7,942 bases of DNA from Clostridia bacterium BRH_c25 (GCA_001515955.1 LOES01000205.1:1-7942), one strand, 5' to 3'; shown: positions 1 through 7,473, numbered from the stretch's first letter. Program-made: numbers and translations. The notes: generated from the letters alone by a model not told the origin.

Positions 1-3000
1 GACTCCAGAAGTACCTTTGTAAAAAATGCCGACAATACCTACACCCTTACAACAAAGGATCAATATAAATACTACTTCAACAGCAGCCGTTACCTCTACA
101 AAATGGAGGACAGGAACGGCAATACCGTAAACCTGCAGGTCGCAGCAGACGGCAAGGTACAAAAGATAACCGACGCAGTAGGAAGAGAATTTGTAGTTAA
201 CTATAAACCCGCAAATGGTCTGATAGAGAATATTACCGGACCTGAGAGTGTTGTAATCAGCTACGGGTATGACGCAAGCAACCGCCTGATAACAGTGACT
301 GATGCTGAAGGAAGCATAATGAGATACAGCTATGATACACGGGGCTTCATCAGCGAAATACAGGATCATTACCAGAAAAGTATTGTTAAGATTACATACA
401 ACCACAGCGAAGGGGAAAATCAACACAAGGTTTCCCAGGTAATAGACTCCCTGGGGAATACAATCAACTACTCCTATGACATAACAAACAAAAAGACAAC
501 TGTAAATGATATGAATAACAGAACCAGCACCTACTGGTTCGATTCAGCAATGTATACCATAAGGGAGCAGGACCCTGAGGGAAAGTCAACTTACACTGAA
601 TATTTCCAGGAGGGCGGCAAAAACAAGTATGGGGACATACAATCCATAATTGACAGGAATGGAAACAAGACCGAATATGCTATTGATGACAGAGGAAATG
701 TAACAAAAATAATAAACCCTGACCAAAGCTTCAAGGAGTATTCCTATGACGACAAGAACAACCTGACAATGGAAAAGGATGAATCAGAAGTATTCACCTT
801 CTACGTCTATGATGCAAATAAGAAGCTTCTGATAAAAAAAGCACAGCCATTAAACGGCACCGATCAATACATAGCAGACTGTGATGAAAGCAAGTTTGCG
901 GTAACATCATATTCATACTATACGGATTCGGAAGCTCAGTCCCTGTTCCAGAGCAATGCAAAGGGATTGCTGAAAAGTGTGAAAGATCCTGAAGAAAATA
1001 CTACTATATACACATATGATGCCGACGGCAATATCAGAACTGTTAAGGATCCTGAGCAGAAAGTGACTACCAGTACATACAATAGGTTGGGGCTTAATAC
1101 AAGCGTTCTTTCACCGGAAGGATACAACACAAGCTATGTCTATGACAAAAATGGACTTCTGGAGAAGATATCCCTCCATCAAGGTGAAACGACGAGAATA
1201 GTATATGACATGGCAGGCAGAAAGCTGCAGGAGATACAACCCAATCAATACAACCCTGCGATGGATGATCTGGCCGGGCATAAGTATAACGACAGCACTG
1301 TAGGATACAGGTATACCTACTTTGACAGCGGACTGTTGAAGTCGCTTACAGACCCGGAAAACAACACAACCGCCTATACTTACGATGTTTATGGGAATAA
1401 GCTTACAGAAACCAGACCCGACGGCTCTGTAATGAGGTATGAGTATGATATCATGGACAGGCTGAAGAAGGAATACTTCAAGGAAAATTCAGAAGCACCG
1501 GAAGTCATACTGTACGAATATTCATATGCCCTTCTTGAGGATGGCAGGACTCAGGATACACAAACCAGGTATCTTAACGATGCTGAAGCAGCAATAACGG
1601 TTGAAATATATGATTATGCAGGAAGACTTACAGAAAAGCAGTATCCGGATGCCTCCAAGGAAAAGACGGTATACAACCACAATGGTACAATAAGCAGCTT
1701 AACCGCAAAGAACGGGAATATAACATACTTCAAATACGATGAGATGAACAGACCTTCCGAACAGTGGACCCCGATAGAGATTTCAGAAGGCAGTATGTTA
1801 TACAGATATACAAAGATTGAGTATGACAAGTCCGGGAAAACTGCAATACAAAAGACGGGTAAAGACAAGGTGGCCCTGTTTGAGCTTCCAACCGGCTATG
1901 CTTCAAAGAGCTATACCTACTATAGAAATGGCAAACTTAAATCAATTGAGGATCCGGAAGGCAGAAAGACAGAATACAATTACGATGATGACGGGAATCT
2001 TTCACAGGAGGATATATACACAGACCCGGACAGCATACTCACCACCGGGTATACATATAACCACCTTGGAAAGCCGGCAGAGAGAAAGGTGCATATAGCT
2101 GCAGGGGACATATATGGAAATACATTTGGAAGTACAGCTGATAATGTGCTGCTGACAACCTATACCTATGACAAGAACGGCAATATTGAGACACAGACCA
2201 CACCGGATATGGTGACTACAACCTATACCTACGACAACATGAACAGGCAGCTTGGCATAAGCCGTCCGGGAGTAGACGAAGAAGGCATTGAAACCATCAT
2301 AACCAACTCAAGCACATATGACTGGGAGGGCAAGCCCCTGACAAAGACTGATGCAAGAGGAAAGACAACCGGCTATGACTACAGTGCAATGGGATACCTC
2401 ATTAAAGTGACCGATGCAAATAACGGAGTAACTGCTTATGAATATGACAGAGCCGGAAGAATGACTATTGAAGTATCACCGAAGAACTATGACAGTACAA
2501 AGAATCTCAGGGATATGAACAGGGTTGAGTACATTTATGACCTGGTGGATAGAGTTAAGGAAAAGAAGGATATATATGCAAACCCCCAAACAGGTCAATG
2601 GATCACCTTGCATACAAGGTCCTTCAAATACGATATCAGCGGAAATGTCATAAAAGAGCTTGATGCCCTCGGATATGAAGCAGGACAGGGTGATACCTTT
2701 GATGAGAGGCTGCATACCGGCTACGGCATCGAATATACCTATGACCTTGACGGCAATCTAAGGACAATGCTGGATCCTGTTTCAAAGCAGCGGGGGCTTG
2801 CATTCACCTCCAGCCATGGATATGATGCACTGGGCAGGAAGGTAAGCGTGACCAATGCAAAGGGTGTAATGACATTGTACAGCTATGACGATGGGGGTAA
2901 TCTTCTGTCTGTCAAAGTCAAGAAAAATATCAATGCTTACGAGCAGCAGACCAAGGGCTATACCTATGACCTGGCCGGAAGAAAGCTTACTGAAACCGAT

Positions 3001-6000
3001 GGCAATGGAAATACTGTGGAGTTTGAATATAACGGGCTGGGAAGGGAAAGAAGAGTAACTTACCCCGGAGACGACACCATTGACTCAAATGAAATAGTAT
3101 TCCAGTATGATGTCAACGGCAACCTGGCATACAAAAAGGACACAATGGGAAGGACGGAGCTTTATACCTACGATAACCGGAACAGGGTACTTTCCTTTAC
3201 AGAACGGAAACAGGACGGCTCGGAAGCCATAACAGCAGCATACAAATACGACAAGAACGGAAACAAAAGATATGAATTTGACGGAAACGGCACAAGGAGA
3301 GAAAATATATATGATGATCTCAACAGACTGGAAGAGACAAAAATAACAGTAAACGGCATATCCAAAAGCACAACCTATGACTATGATGCAAACGGAAACC
3401 AGACATCGGTAACTGACTGGCTGGGGAATACCTATACAAACACATATGATCCATTAAACAGGCTTGTTGAAAGGAAAGACCCATATACCACAATACAAAG
3501 GCTTGAATATACCAGGAACAGCCTGCAATCCAGATCCTATGATGCCCTGGATAATCTGACCCAGTACTTCTACGACAGGAACGGAAGACTCATAACAACA
3601 ATAGATGCCGAGAACCATATAACCAACCAGACCTACGACGACGTGGGCAATATACAATCAAAATCCGACGGCAGGGGAATTACCACAGTATATGGCTATG
3701 ATGAATTCAACAGGCTGCTTTCAGTCACCAACGCAAAGGGAGAGACCACAAGCTATACCTATGACCTGAACGGAAACATGCTGACACAGACCGATGCAAA
3801 GGAGAATACCACAATATATGAATACAACGTGGCCAATAAGCTGGTAAGAAGGATGGATCACGGAGGAAAGCTGGGCGCTTCGGGAAGCAATACATATATC
3901 CTTGCAAAAACCGAAGCCTATACCTACTATCCCGAGGGCAGCATCAAAACAAAAAAGGACAGGAACGGGAAGACCACGGCATACACCTACGATATACACG
4001 GCAGGCTGACAAGCAAAGAGATAGGCCCGGAGGAAATATCATATACCTACGACAACAACGGCAACCAGCTGACCATGACAGACAGCACCGGAAGCACAGA
4101 AAGAACCTATGACGAAGAAAACAGGGTGCTGACAAAGACTGTACCGGGAATTGGAACAATATCCTATCAATATGATATACTGGAAGCAGCTGGATGTTAT
4201 TCCGAAATATCGGAAGACCCGAAGAATAACGTCACAGAGAAGGTATTTGACAAAACCGGGAGACTAATAGAGGTTATTGAAGAGAACAATCCTACCTCCT
4301 TTGAGTACTATGCCAATGGAAGCAAGAAAAGCGTAACATACCCCGACGGCTCAAGGGAAGCTTATACATATTACAATGACAACTTATTGAAGACCCTTGT
4401 TAACACAAAAGGAGACGGAACAGTACTCGACACATACAGCTACACCTACGATGCAGCCCATAACCAGACCACAAAGACTGATAGCAAAGGGACAACAAGG
4501 TATGAATATGATGGCCTGAACAGATTGTCAAAGGTGACAGAGCCAAGCGGCAAAACCACATCCTACATATTTGACAAAGCAGGCAACAGGATCCAGGAGA
4601 CGGTAATAGAAAATAATATAAGTACAACTACAGTGTATAGCTATAACGAGCAGAACAGGCTTACGGATACAATTACCAGAAGCGGCTTTGTCACAGAGAA
4701 GGTCAAATACGAGTACGACAACAATGGCAATACCCTGGTAAAGGTAAAAGAAACAACAAAACCGGTAGACCCGGATACAGCAGGAAGCTTTGCCTTCCAG
4801 AAGGCAGGAACAAGTACAACTAGGGAAGTCTCCTTCATGGATTACGATGTCTGGAACCGGATGGTCAAGACCATAGAGGGAGATAAGACGATACTGTATA
4901 AATATAACGGTGAGGGGTATAGGGTAGAGAAGGCGGTAAATGACCAGATAACTAAGTATATGTATGAAGCTGATAAGGTGATACTTGAAGTGGATGGGCA
5001 GGGGAATGAGACAGCCAGGAATACATATGGCTCCAACATATTATCAAGGACTGTAGATAATGAGACAGCTTACTACATGTATAATGGACATGGTGATGTT
5101 ACTGCACTGCTGAGCGATACGGGGAATGTATTGGCTACTTACTACTATGATGCCTTTGGTAATCCCCTTGAGACAATAGGAGAGATAAGCAATCCGTTTA
5201 GGTATGCAGGGTATCAGTATGATGAAGAAACTGGGGTGTATTATCTTAATGCCAGGTATTATGATCCGAAGATTGCCAGGTTCTTGACTGAGGATACGTA
5301 TAGGGGTAGTGCGGCTGATCCGTTGAGTTTGAATTTGTATACGTATTGTGCTAATGAGCCTATTAAATATACAGATCCCACTGGGCACTTTATTAATCCT
5401 ATAGTTGGTATCGGAATAGGTATTGCGATAGGTGTTATTTCTGATATTATATCAGGTACAACTGGTAATTCAGGCAGTGGAAATAACGATGATGATGATA
5501 GAGGAAGTGGAGGCAACTCGAATAATAATTCTGGAATAAACCAAACTAACAAGCCCGAGAATGAGAATTGGAATAACAAAGGTGGGTTTGGACTGGCTAA
5601 TATGGTGAATCAGATATTAGCACAGATTGAGAGCTTGAAATCTCCGTTTAGTATGAAAGCCACAAATGATATGACTAATGTACCTGTAAGTGATGTAGTG
5701 ATACCTCAAACTTATAATAACATTAATAAGTACACTGGAGCGTTGTATCAGAAATGGGCAATGCTGGATGGGGAGACGGGTAATATTATAGGTGATGGAT
5801 CTACAATTATCTCAGTACCAGCACCAATTGGGGTATCGATGGAAGAAATAGAAGGTAAAGCGAATGCGTATGTTGAAGATATGCTGATGAAAATGTTTGT
5901 TGAAAATGATGCAAATTACTACAAACATTCTACTTTAGCTGCATTGATAACAAAGCTTATAACAAAATCTAACCAGCATAAACTTTTTGATGCTGGCACA

Positions 6001-6471
6001 GGTTTAAAAAAGTATTTATCATCAAAGAGCTTATCACAGTTCGTTAAAGATGGAGTGTCAGATTTCTTTTATTCACCTAGTGAAACGGTTAAATATGAAA
6101 TGAATAAGGGAATTGTAATCACTATGGAACAAATAAATAACTTAGATGACTATAAGTATCTGATTCAAGATAAGAATGTGCGAGTGTCATTTACAAAGTC
6201 TTTACAAGAGAAATTTGATAAGTATAGTAAGGCAGATATTGACGAATATAGTGAGAAGGTTAATAATGATATATATAAGAGTAAAATTTTAACAAGAATC
6301 TCTGAAGTGAAAATGCTAAATGATAATTACAAAAAATCTTTGCAAAACTATGAAGGACTACTAGATAGAGTAGAAGAAAAGTGTAAAGCTGAATTCAGCA
6401 TGTATGAATCAGAGCAATTAAATAAATTTTGGAAAAGAGTCAATGGTTACGACATTTATAAACAGTATTAG
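1..6471 (+). CDS. Rhs/YD-repeat polymorphic toxin, 5' end outside window
   Basis: The frame is open from base 1 to the TAG at 6469-6471 (2156 codons visible). The ATG at 103 is therefore internal: codons before it read as normal Rhs sequence (TKDQYKYYF, then RYLYKMEDRNGN). Over 40 YD repeats of the type YxYDxxGN or YDxxNR fill about 100-5190; in this family they form a spiral beta-shell that encloses a toxin. The conserved Rhs-associated core follows (NPFRYAGYQYDEETG, YYLNARYYDP, LNLYTYCANEP, DPTGH; 5191-5388). The last 360 residues are unrelated to the repeats and unrecognised. From family knowledge the product is a large exported or surface protein used against neighbouring cells, with toxicity in the C-terminal tip. 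Any signal peptide or secretion domain lies upstream and cannot be judged. No frameshift or internal stop is seen. Base composition falls toward the 3' end, from about 45-53% GC in sampled mid-gene lines to about 23-35% in the tip. Rhs identity is near certain; the toxic activity is unknown. Confidence 0.96.
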   Translation, partial: DSRSTFVKNADNTYTLTTKDQYKYYFNSSRYLYKMEDRNGNTVNLQVAADGKVQKITDAVGREFVVNYKPANGLIENITGPESVVISYGYDASNRLITVTDAEGSIMRYSYDTRGFISEIQDHYQKSIVKITYNHSEGENQHKVSQVIDSLGNTINYSYDITNKKTTVNDMNNRTSTYWFDSAMYTIREQDPEGKSTYTEYFQEGGKNKYGDIQSIIDRNGNKTEYAIDDRGNVTKIINPDQSFKEYSYDDKNNLTMEKDESEVFTFYVYDANKKLLIKKAQPLNGTDQYIADCDESKFAVTSYSYYTDSEAQSLFQSNAKGLLKSVKDPEENTTIYTYDADGNIRTVKDPEQKVTTSTYNRLGLNTSVLSPEGYNTSYVYDKNGLLEKISLHQGETTRIVYDMAGRKLQEIQPNQYNPAMDDLAGHKYNDSTVGYRYTYFDSGLLKSLTDPENNTTAYTYDVYGNKLTETRPDGSVMRYEYDIMDRLKKEYFKENSEAPEVILYEYSYALLEDGRTQDTQTRYLNDAEAAITVEIYDYAGRLTEKQYPDASKEKTVYNHNGTISSLTAKNGNITYFKYDEMNRPSEQWTPIEISEGSMLYRYTKIEYDKSGKTAIQKTGKDKVALFELPTGYASKSYTYYRNGKLKSIEDPEGRKTEYNYDDDGNLSQEDIYTDPDSILTTGYTYNHLGKPAERKVHIAAGDIYGNTFGSTADNVLLTTYTYDKNGNIETQTTPDMVTTTYTYDNMNRQLGISRPGVDEEGIETIITNSSTYDWEGKPLTKTDARGKTTGYDYSAMGYLIKVTDANNGVTAYEYDRAGRMTIEVSPKNYDSTKNLRDMNRVEYIYDLVDRVKEKKDIYANPQTGQWITLHTRSFKYDISGNVIKELDALGYEAGQGDTFDERLHTGYGIEYTYDLDGNLRTMLDPVSKQRGLAFTSSHGYDALGRKVSVTNAKGVMTLYSYDDGGNLLSVKVKKNINAYEQQTKGYTYDLAGRKLTETDGNGNTVEFEYNGLGRERRVTYPGDDTIDSNEIVFQYDVNGNLAYKKDTMGRTELYTYDNRNRVLSFTERKQDGSEAITAAYKYDKNGNKRYEFDGNGTRRENIYDDLNRLEETKITVNGISKSTTYDYDANGNQTSVTDWLGNTYTNTYDPLNRLVERKDPYTTIQRLEYTRNSLQSRSYDALDNLTQYFYDRNGRLITTIDAENHITNQTYDDVGNIQSKSDGRGITTVYGYDEFNRLLSVTNAKGETTSYTYDLNGNMLTQTDAKENTTIYEYNVANKLVRRMDHGGKLGASGSNTYILAKTEAYTYYPEGSIKTKKDRNGKTTAYTYDIHGRLTSKEIGPEEISYTYDNNGNQLTMTDSTGSTERTYDEENRVLTKTVPGIGTISYQYDILEAAGCYSEISEDPKNNVTEKVFDKTGRLIEVIEENNPTSFEYYANGSKKSVTYPDGSREAYTYYNDNLLKTLVNTKGDGTVLDTYSYTYDAAHNQTTKTDSKGTTRYEYDGLNRLSKVTEPSGKTTSYIFDKAGNRIQETVIENNISTTTVYSYNEQNRLTDTITRSGFVTEKVKYEYDNNGNTLVKVKETTKPVDPDTAGSFAFQKAGTSTTREVSFMDYDVWNRMVKTIEGDKTILYKYNGEGYRVEKAVNDQITKYMYEADKVILEVDGQGNETARNTYGSNILSRTVDNETAYYMYNGHGDVTALLSDTGNVLATYYYDAFGNPLETIGEISNPFRYAGYQYDEETGVYYLNARYYDPKIARFLTEDTYRGSAADPLSLNLYTYCANEPIKYTDPTGHFINPIVGIGIGIAIGVISDIISGTTGNSGSGNNDDDDRGSGGNSNNNSGINQTNKPENENWNNKGGFGLANMVNQILAQIESLKSPFSMKATNDMTNVPVSDVVIPQTYNNINKYTGALYQKWAMLDGETGNIIGDGSTIISVPAPIGVSMEEIEGKANAYVEDMLMKMFVENDANYYKHSTLAALITKLITKSNQHKLFDAGTGLKKYLSSKSLSQFVKDGVSDFFYSPSETVKYEMNKGIVITMEQINNLDDYKYLIQDKNVRVSFTKSLQEKFDKYSKADIDEYSEKVNNDIYKSKILTRISEVKMLNDNYKKSLQNYEGLLDRVEEKCKAEFSMYESEQLNKFWKRVNGYDIYKQY
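5191..5388 (+). other. Rhs-associated core domain, ending at DPTGH
   Basis: This is the hyperconserved end of the Rhs shell. In order it shows NPFRYAGYQYDEETGVYY, LNARYYDPKIARFLTEDTYRG, DPLSLNLYTYCANEP and YTDPTGH. In studied Rhs and TcC proteins this region plugs the shell, and in many of them an aspartyl-protease-like activity cuts just after it to free the tip. Asp residues suited to that role are present here, but cleavage in this protein is inference. Everything after the His codon at 5386-5388 is expected to be the exchangeable cargo. Confidence 0.93.
5389..6468 (+). other. Variable C-terminal toxin region, unknown family
   Basis: The 360 residues after DPTGH show three parts. At 5398-5451 is a glycine-rich hydrophobic run (PIVGIGIGIAIGVISDII), a possible membrane-active or translocation helix. 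At about 5452-5586 is a low-complexity linker rich in Asn, Gly and Asp, with four consecutive Asp codons at 5488-5499. From about 5587 comes a larger domain: a mixed part (GALYQKWAMLDGETGNIIGD, VPAPIG) and then a long, charged, mostly helical stretch ending NGYDIYKQY, with a single Cys close to the end. I see no HNH, EndoU, deaminase, ADP-ribosyltransferase or other catalytic signature. By position this is the toxin; its mode of action is not deducible. The AT-rich composition fits a horizontally exchanged tip. Confidence 0.7.
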
Positions 6472-6483
6472 TAAATTTTTTGT

Positions 6484-6490
6484 GGTGGTG
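6484..6490 (+). promoter_or_regulatory. Ribosome binding site of the lipoprotein gene
   Basis: GGTGGTG lies in the 21-base gap after the Rhs stop codon. Two ATG codons follow back to back at 6493 and 6496. The distance suits the second ATG slightly better, so the real start may be 6496, removing one Met. No promoter is visible in the gap, so co-transcription with the Rhs gene is likely. Confidence 0.55.
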
Positions 6491-6492
6491 AT

Positions 6493-6876
6493 ATGATGAG
6501 TAAAAAACAGCTAAAGACTCTAATTATGATACTTATATTGATTCCAGTTTTTGTAGGGTGTAATAAAAATTATAATAAACTAGTTAAAGAATATGATAAT
6601 GCATTTAAGGAGATTGTTAATCAAATCAATCCTGAAAAAGTGTCCGAATCAATAAAAGATAATGATCTTAAATCGGAGTTTGAAGAATTAGACGCTTTGC
6701 TCAATAAAATAGGGGAAGACGTTCCAGATGAAAAAATACCCGATATGATGATACTAAGAGAGCGGCATAGGATATTAAAGGAAGTAATAGATAAGGGCAG
6801 TGTATGGGAAACTCTGAAAGAAATAGAAAAGCTTTCACTAGAAGACAGTATAGAAGTATTGATGTCGTATAAATGA
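6493..6876 (+). CDS. Small lipoprotein, candidate immunity protein for the Rhs tip
   Basis: A 127-residue protein. It opens with a short basic start (MMSKKQLK), a hydrophobic segment (about residues 9-22) and a lipobox-like VFVGC, so Cys23 would be lipidated and the mature chain held on the outer face of the cytoplasmic membrane. The remaining roughly 100 residues are hydrophilic, highly charged and predicted helical (EYDNAF, FEELDALL, LRERHRILKEVI). No known domain is recognised. It starts 21 bases after the Rhs stop on the same strand and is just as AT-rich as the tip, the usual arrangement of an immunity gene after a polymorphic toxin. If it is the immunity protein, its location suggests the toxin is met at or outside the membrane. 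The gene and lipoprotein nature are well supported; the immunity role is inferred from position alone. Confidence 0.85.
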   Translation: MMSKKQLKTLIMILILIPVFVGCNKNYNKLVKEYDNAFKEIVNQINPEKVSESIKDNDLKSEFEELDALLNKIGEDVPDEKIPDMMILRERHRILKEVIDKGSVWETLKEIEKLSLEDSIEVLMSYK

Positions 6877-6943
6877 GGAAAAAGAAAGAGAACCCTGGCA
6901 GAATATAAGTTAAGGTATGCAATTGCAGCAAAAGGAAGGGTAA

Positions 6944-6959
6944 TGTAAATAATTCTGTG
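6944..6959 (+). repeat. IS256-type terminal repeat, copy 1
   Basis: TGTAAATAATTCTGTG matches the copy at 7455-7470 in 15 of 16 bases, in the same orientation. Each copy reads inward from the outer edge of its own IS element, as terminal inverted repeats should. Confidence 0.75.
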
Positions 6960-6975
6960 GGTGAATGAAAAAGTT

Positions 6976-7021
6976 AACTCCTTTCTGGCAAGAATCAAAT
7001 AAAAGCCAGGAAGGAGTTTTT
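6976..7021 (+). terminator. Hairpin and intrinsic terminator at the IS left end
   Basis: AACTCCTTTCTGGC (6976-6989) pairs with GCCAGGAAGGAGTT (7005-7018): 14 pairs, one of them a G-U wobble, around a 15-base loop, followed by TTTTT (7017-7021). It would stop plus-strand transcripts coming from the Rhs/lipoprotein operon, so it probably now serves as that operon's terminator. Its right arm also contains the ribosome binding site of the transposase relic. Confidence 0.8.
7011..7016 (+). promoter_or_regulatory. Transposase ribosome binding site buried in the hairpin
   Basis: AAGGAG lies 7 bases before the ATG at 7024 and is entirely inside the right arm of the hairpin at 6976-7018. Transcripts starting outside the element would fold and hide it, a known way for insertion sequences to avoid being expressed from neighbouring promoters. 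Confidence 0.6.
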
Positions 7022-7023
7022 CT

Positions 7024-7119
7024 ATGAGCACAGCAGTACAGAAGAATTTTATCAGGGAAATGATTAAGGAGAACCAATTTCAAAACGTAGGTGACATTTA
7101 CGGTTATCTAGAACCTTAG
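7024..7119 (+). pseudogene. IS256-family transposase, N-terminal fragment
   Basis: The 31-codon frame reads MSTAVQKNFIREMI, then KENQFQNVGDIYGYL, then EP and a TAG stop at 7117-7119. The first 29 residues match my recollection of clostridial IS256 (mutator-type) transposase N-termini, which normally continue for about 390-400 residues. The D, D and E catalytic residues are all missing, so it cannot be active. Its start is fixed by the AAGGAG site 7 bases upstream. The break falls at about codon 30, where unrelated sequence begins. It lies on the opposite strand to the transposase at 7601-7942, so the two are not simply parts of one element. Confidence 0.75.
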
Positions 7120-7180
7120 GTGCCAGGGAAAGTGTTGAAAAATGGCTATAAAAAATGAGGTGTTTCCTTGGTATGAATGA
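7120..7180 (+). other. Unassigned debris between IS relic and toxin remnant
   Basis: These 61 bases have stops in all three plus-strand frames (TAA at 7150-7152, TGA at 7156-7158 and 7178-7180). Short runs such as LGARESVEKWL can be read but match nothing I recognise. It may be frameshifted upstream sequence of the toxin remnant that follows. Confidence 0.4.
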
Positions 7181-7294
7181 TTATTCATTGTAGGTGAAGC
7201 TGCTGGCAAAACAAGTCACTTAGTATCAGGATGGATGATAAGACCAGATGGTTCAGTAACACTTAATACACCATTTTCAGGATTTACAAAGTAG
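7181..7294 (+). pseudogene. C-terminal end of an orphan toxin-like domain
   Basis: After an in-frame TGA at 7178-7180, 37 codons read as coherent protein up to TAG at 7292-7294: FIVGEAAGKTSHLVSG, then WMIRPDGSVTLNTPF, then SGFTK. There is no start codon or ribosome binding site at its beginning, so it is the tail of a longer gene whose front was lost or frameshifted. The pattern of two beta-strand-like segments with a Trp and a Gly turn, ending just before an immunity-like gene, recalls the ends of small toxin-associated domains such as DUF6883, but that family link is weak. It sits 14 bases before the next ATG, the spacing expected of a toxin/immunity pair. Orphan Rhs tips downstream of the main gene are well known in this class of locus. 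Confidence 0.45.
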
Positions 7295-7298
7295 GGAG
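7293..7298 (+). promoter_or_regulatory. Ribosome binding site of the immunity-like gene
   Basis: AGGGAG overlaps the TAG stop of the toxin remnant and lies 10 bases before the ATG at 7309. The overlap suggests the two genes were once translationally coupled. Confidence 0.55.
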
Positions 7299-7308
7299 AT
7301 GAAAAAAC

Positions 7309-7473
7309 ATGAAACCATTTCAGAAGGTAAGACTATTGACAGATAAGTATATTGATGAAGGTATTAAAATAGGTGATATAGGGGTTATTTTGGAAGATTA
7401 TGATGGAATGAATTGTAAGCGCTGGAACACATACCGTATATTAAAAAATGAGACTGTAAATAATTTTGTGTAA
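7309..7473 (+). pseudogene. DUF4926-like immunity protein cut short by an IS insertion
   Basis: A 54-codon frame with a good ribosome binding site. Residues 4-33 (FQKVRLLTDKYIDEG, then IKIGDIGVILEDYDG) resemble the start of DUF4926-type proteins, small beta-rich proteins often found beside polymorphic toxins and thought to be immunity factors. The expected continuation, an Glu-Val-Glu-Phe-like strand and an Asp/Gly turn, is absent after DYDG. The final residues, about ETVNNFV, and the TAA stop are encoded by the terminal repeat of the adjoining IS256 element, so the frame is a chimera. Full members run to roughly 65-90 residues, so the protein is probably non-functional. The reading frame itself is clear; the family assignment is moderate and from memory. 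The missing 3' part may lie beyond the right edge, past the IS. Confidence 0.55.
7455..7470 (+). repeat. IS256-type terminal repeat, copy 2
   Basis: TGTAAATAATTTTGTG is 15/16 identical to copy 1 at 6944-6959. The following bases extend it to TGTAAACC, which is itself mirrored by GGTTTACA at 7502-7509 and partly by TTTACAC at 7544-7550, possible subterminal transposase-binding sites. Confidence 0.75.

Larger units (their letters stand above)
6940..7110 (+). mobile_element. Left-end relic of an IS256-family element
   Basis: Three parts of an IS256-type left end occur in the right order and spacing: a terminal repeat (6944-6959), a hairpin with a T run just before the start codon (6976-7021), and the first 29 or so codons of the transposase. 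Similarity to the transposase family stops abruptly at about 7110, where a sequence like KDMFKDxLQEML would be expected, so the rest of the element has been deleted. The left boundary is approximate because no target duplication could be matched. Confidence 0.72.

Noticed and set aside
100..5190. The many recurring DNA phrases such as TATACCTATGAC as a satellite or CRISPR-like array
   Set aside because: They encode the YD repeats in one continuous frame with irregular spacing. There are no spacers and no exact repeat unit.
5044..5388. Minus-strand open frames within the Rhs gene, for example 114 codons here and 106 codons at 5259-5579
   Set aside because: They are antisense to highly conserved core codons, lack ribosome binding sites and read as low-complexity Ile/Ser/Pro strings. 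They are shadows of the Rhs frame.
103..6471. Taking the ATG at 103 as the true Rhs start
   Set aside because: The frame is open and Rhs-like from base 1, and there is no ribosome binding site before 103.
6873..6908. Eleven-codon frame (MRKKKENPGRI) overlapping the lipoprotein stop as ATGA
   Set aside because: It is too short, has no family match and no clear ribosome binding site. The overlap can arise by chance.
6877..6948. In-frame continuation after the lipoprotein stop (GKRKRTLAEYKLRYAIAAKG)
   Set aside because: It reads into the IS terminal repeat and resembles nothing known. No evidence that the TGA is a recent mutation.
6923..6953. Possible promoter TTGCAG with AATAAT at the IS left end
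   Set aside because: The spacer would be 19 bases, and a 17-base spacer gives a poor -10 match. Too weak to list.
6621..7031. Minus-strand frame of 136 codons across the lipoprotein gene and IS end
   Set aside because: It spans a gene, a terminal repeat and a terminator hairpin antisense. The plus-strand lipoprotein has a signal peptide, a lipobox and a ribosome binding site, and explains the region better.
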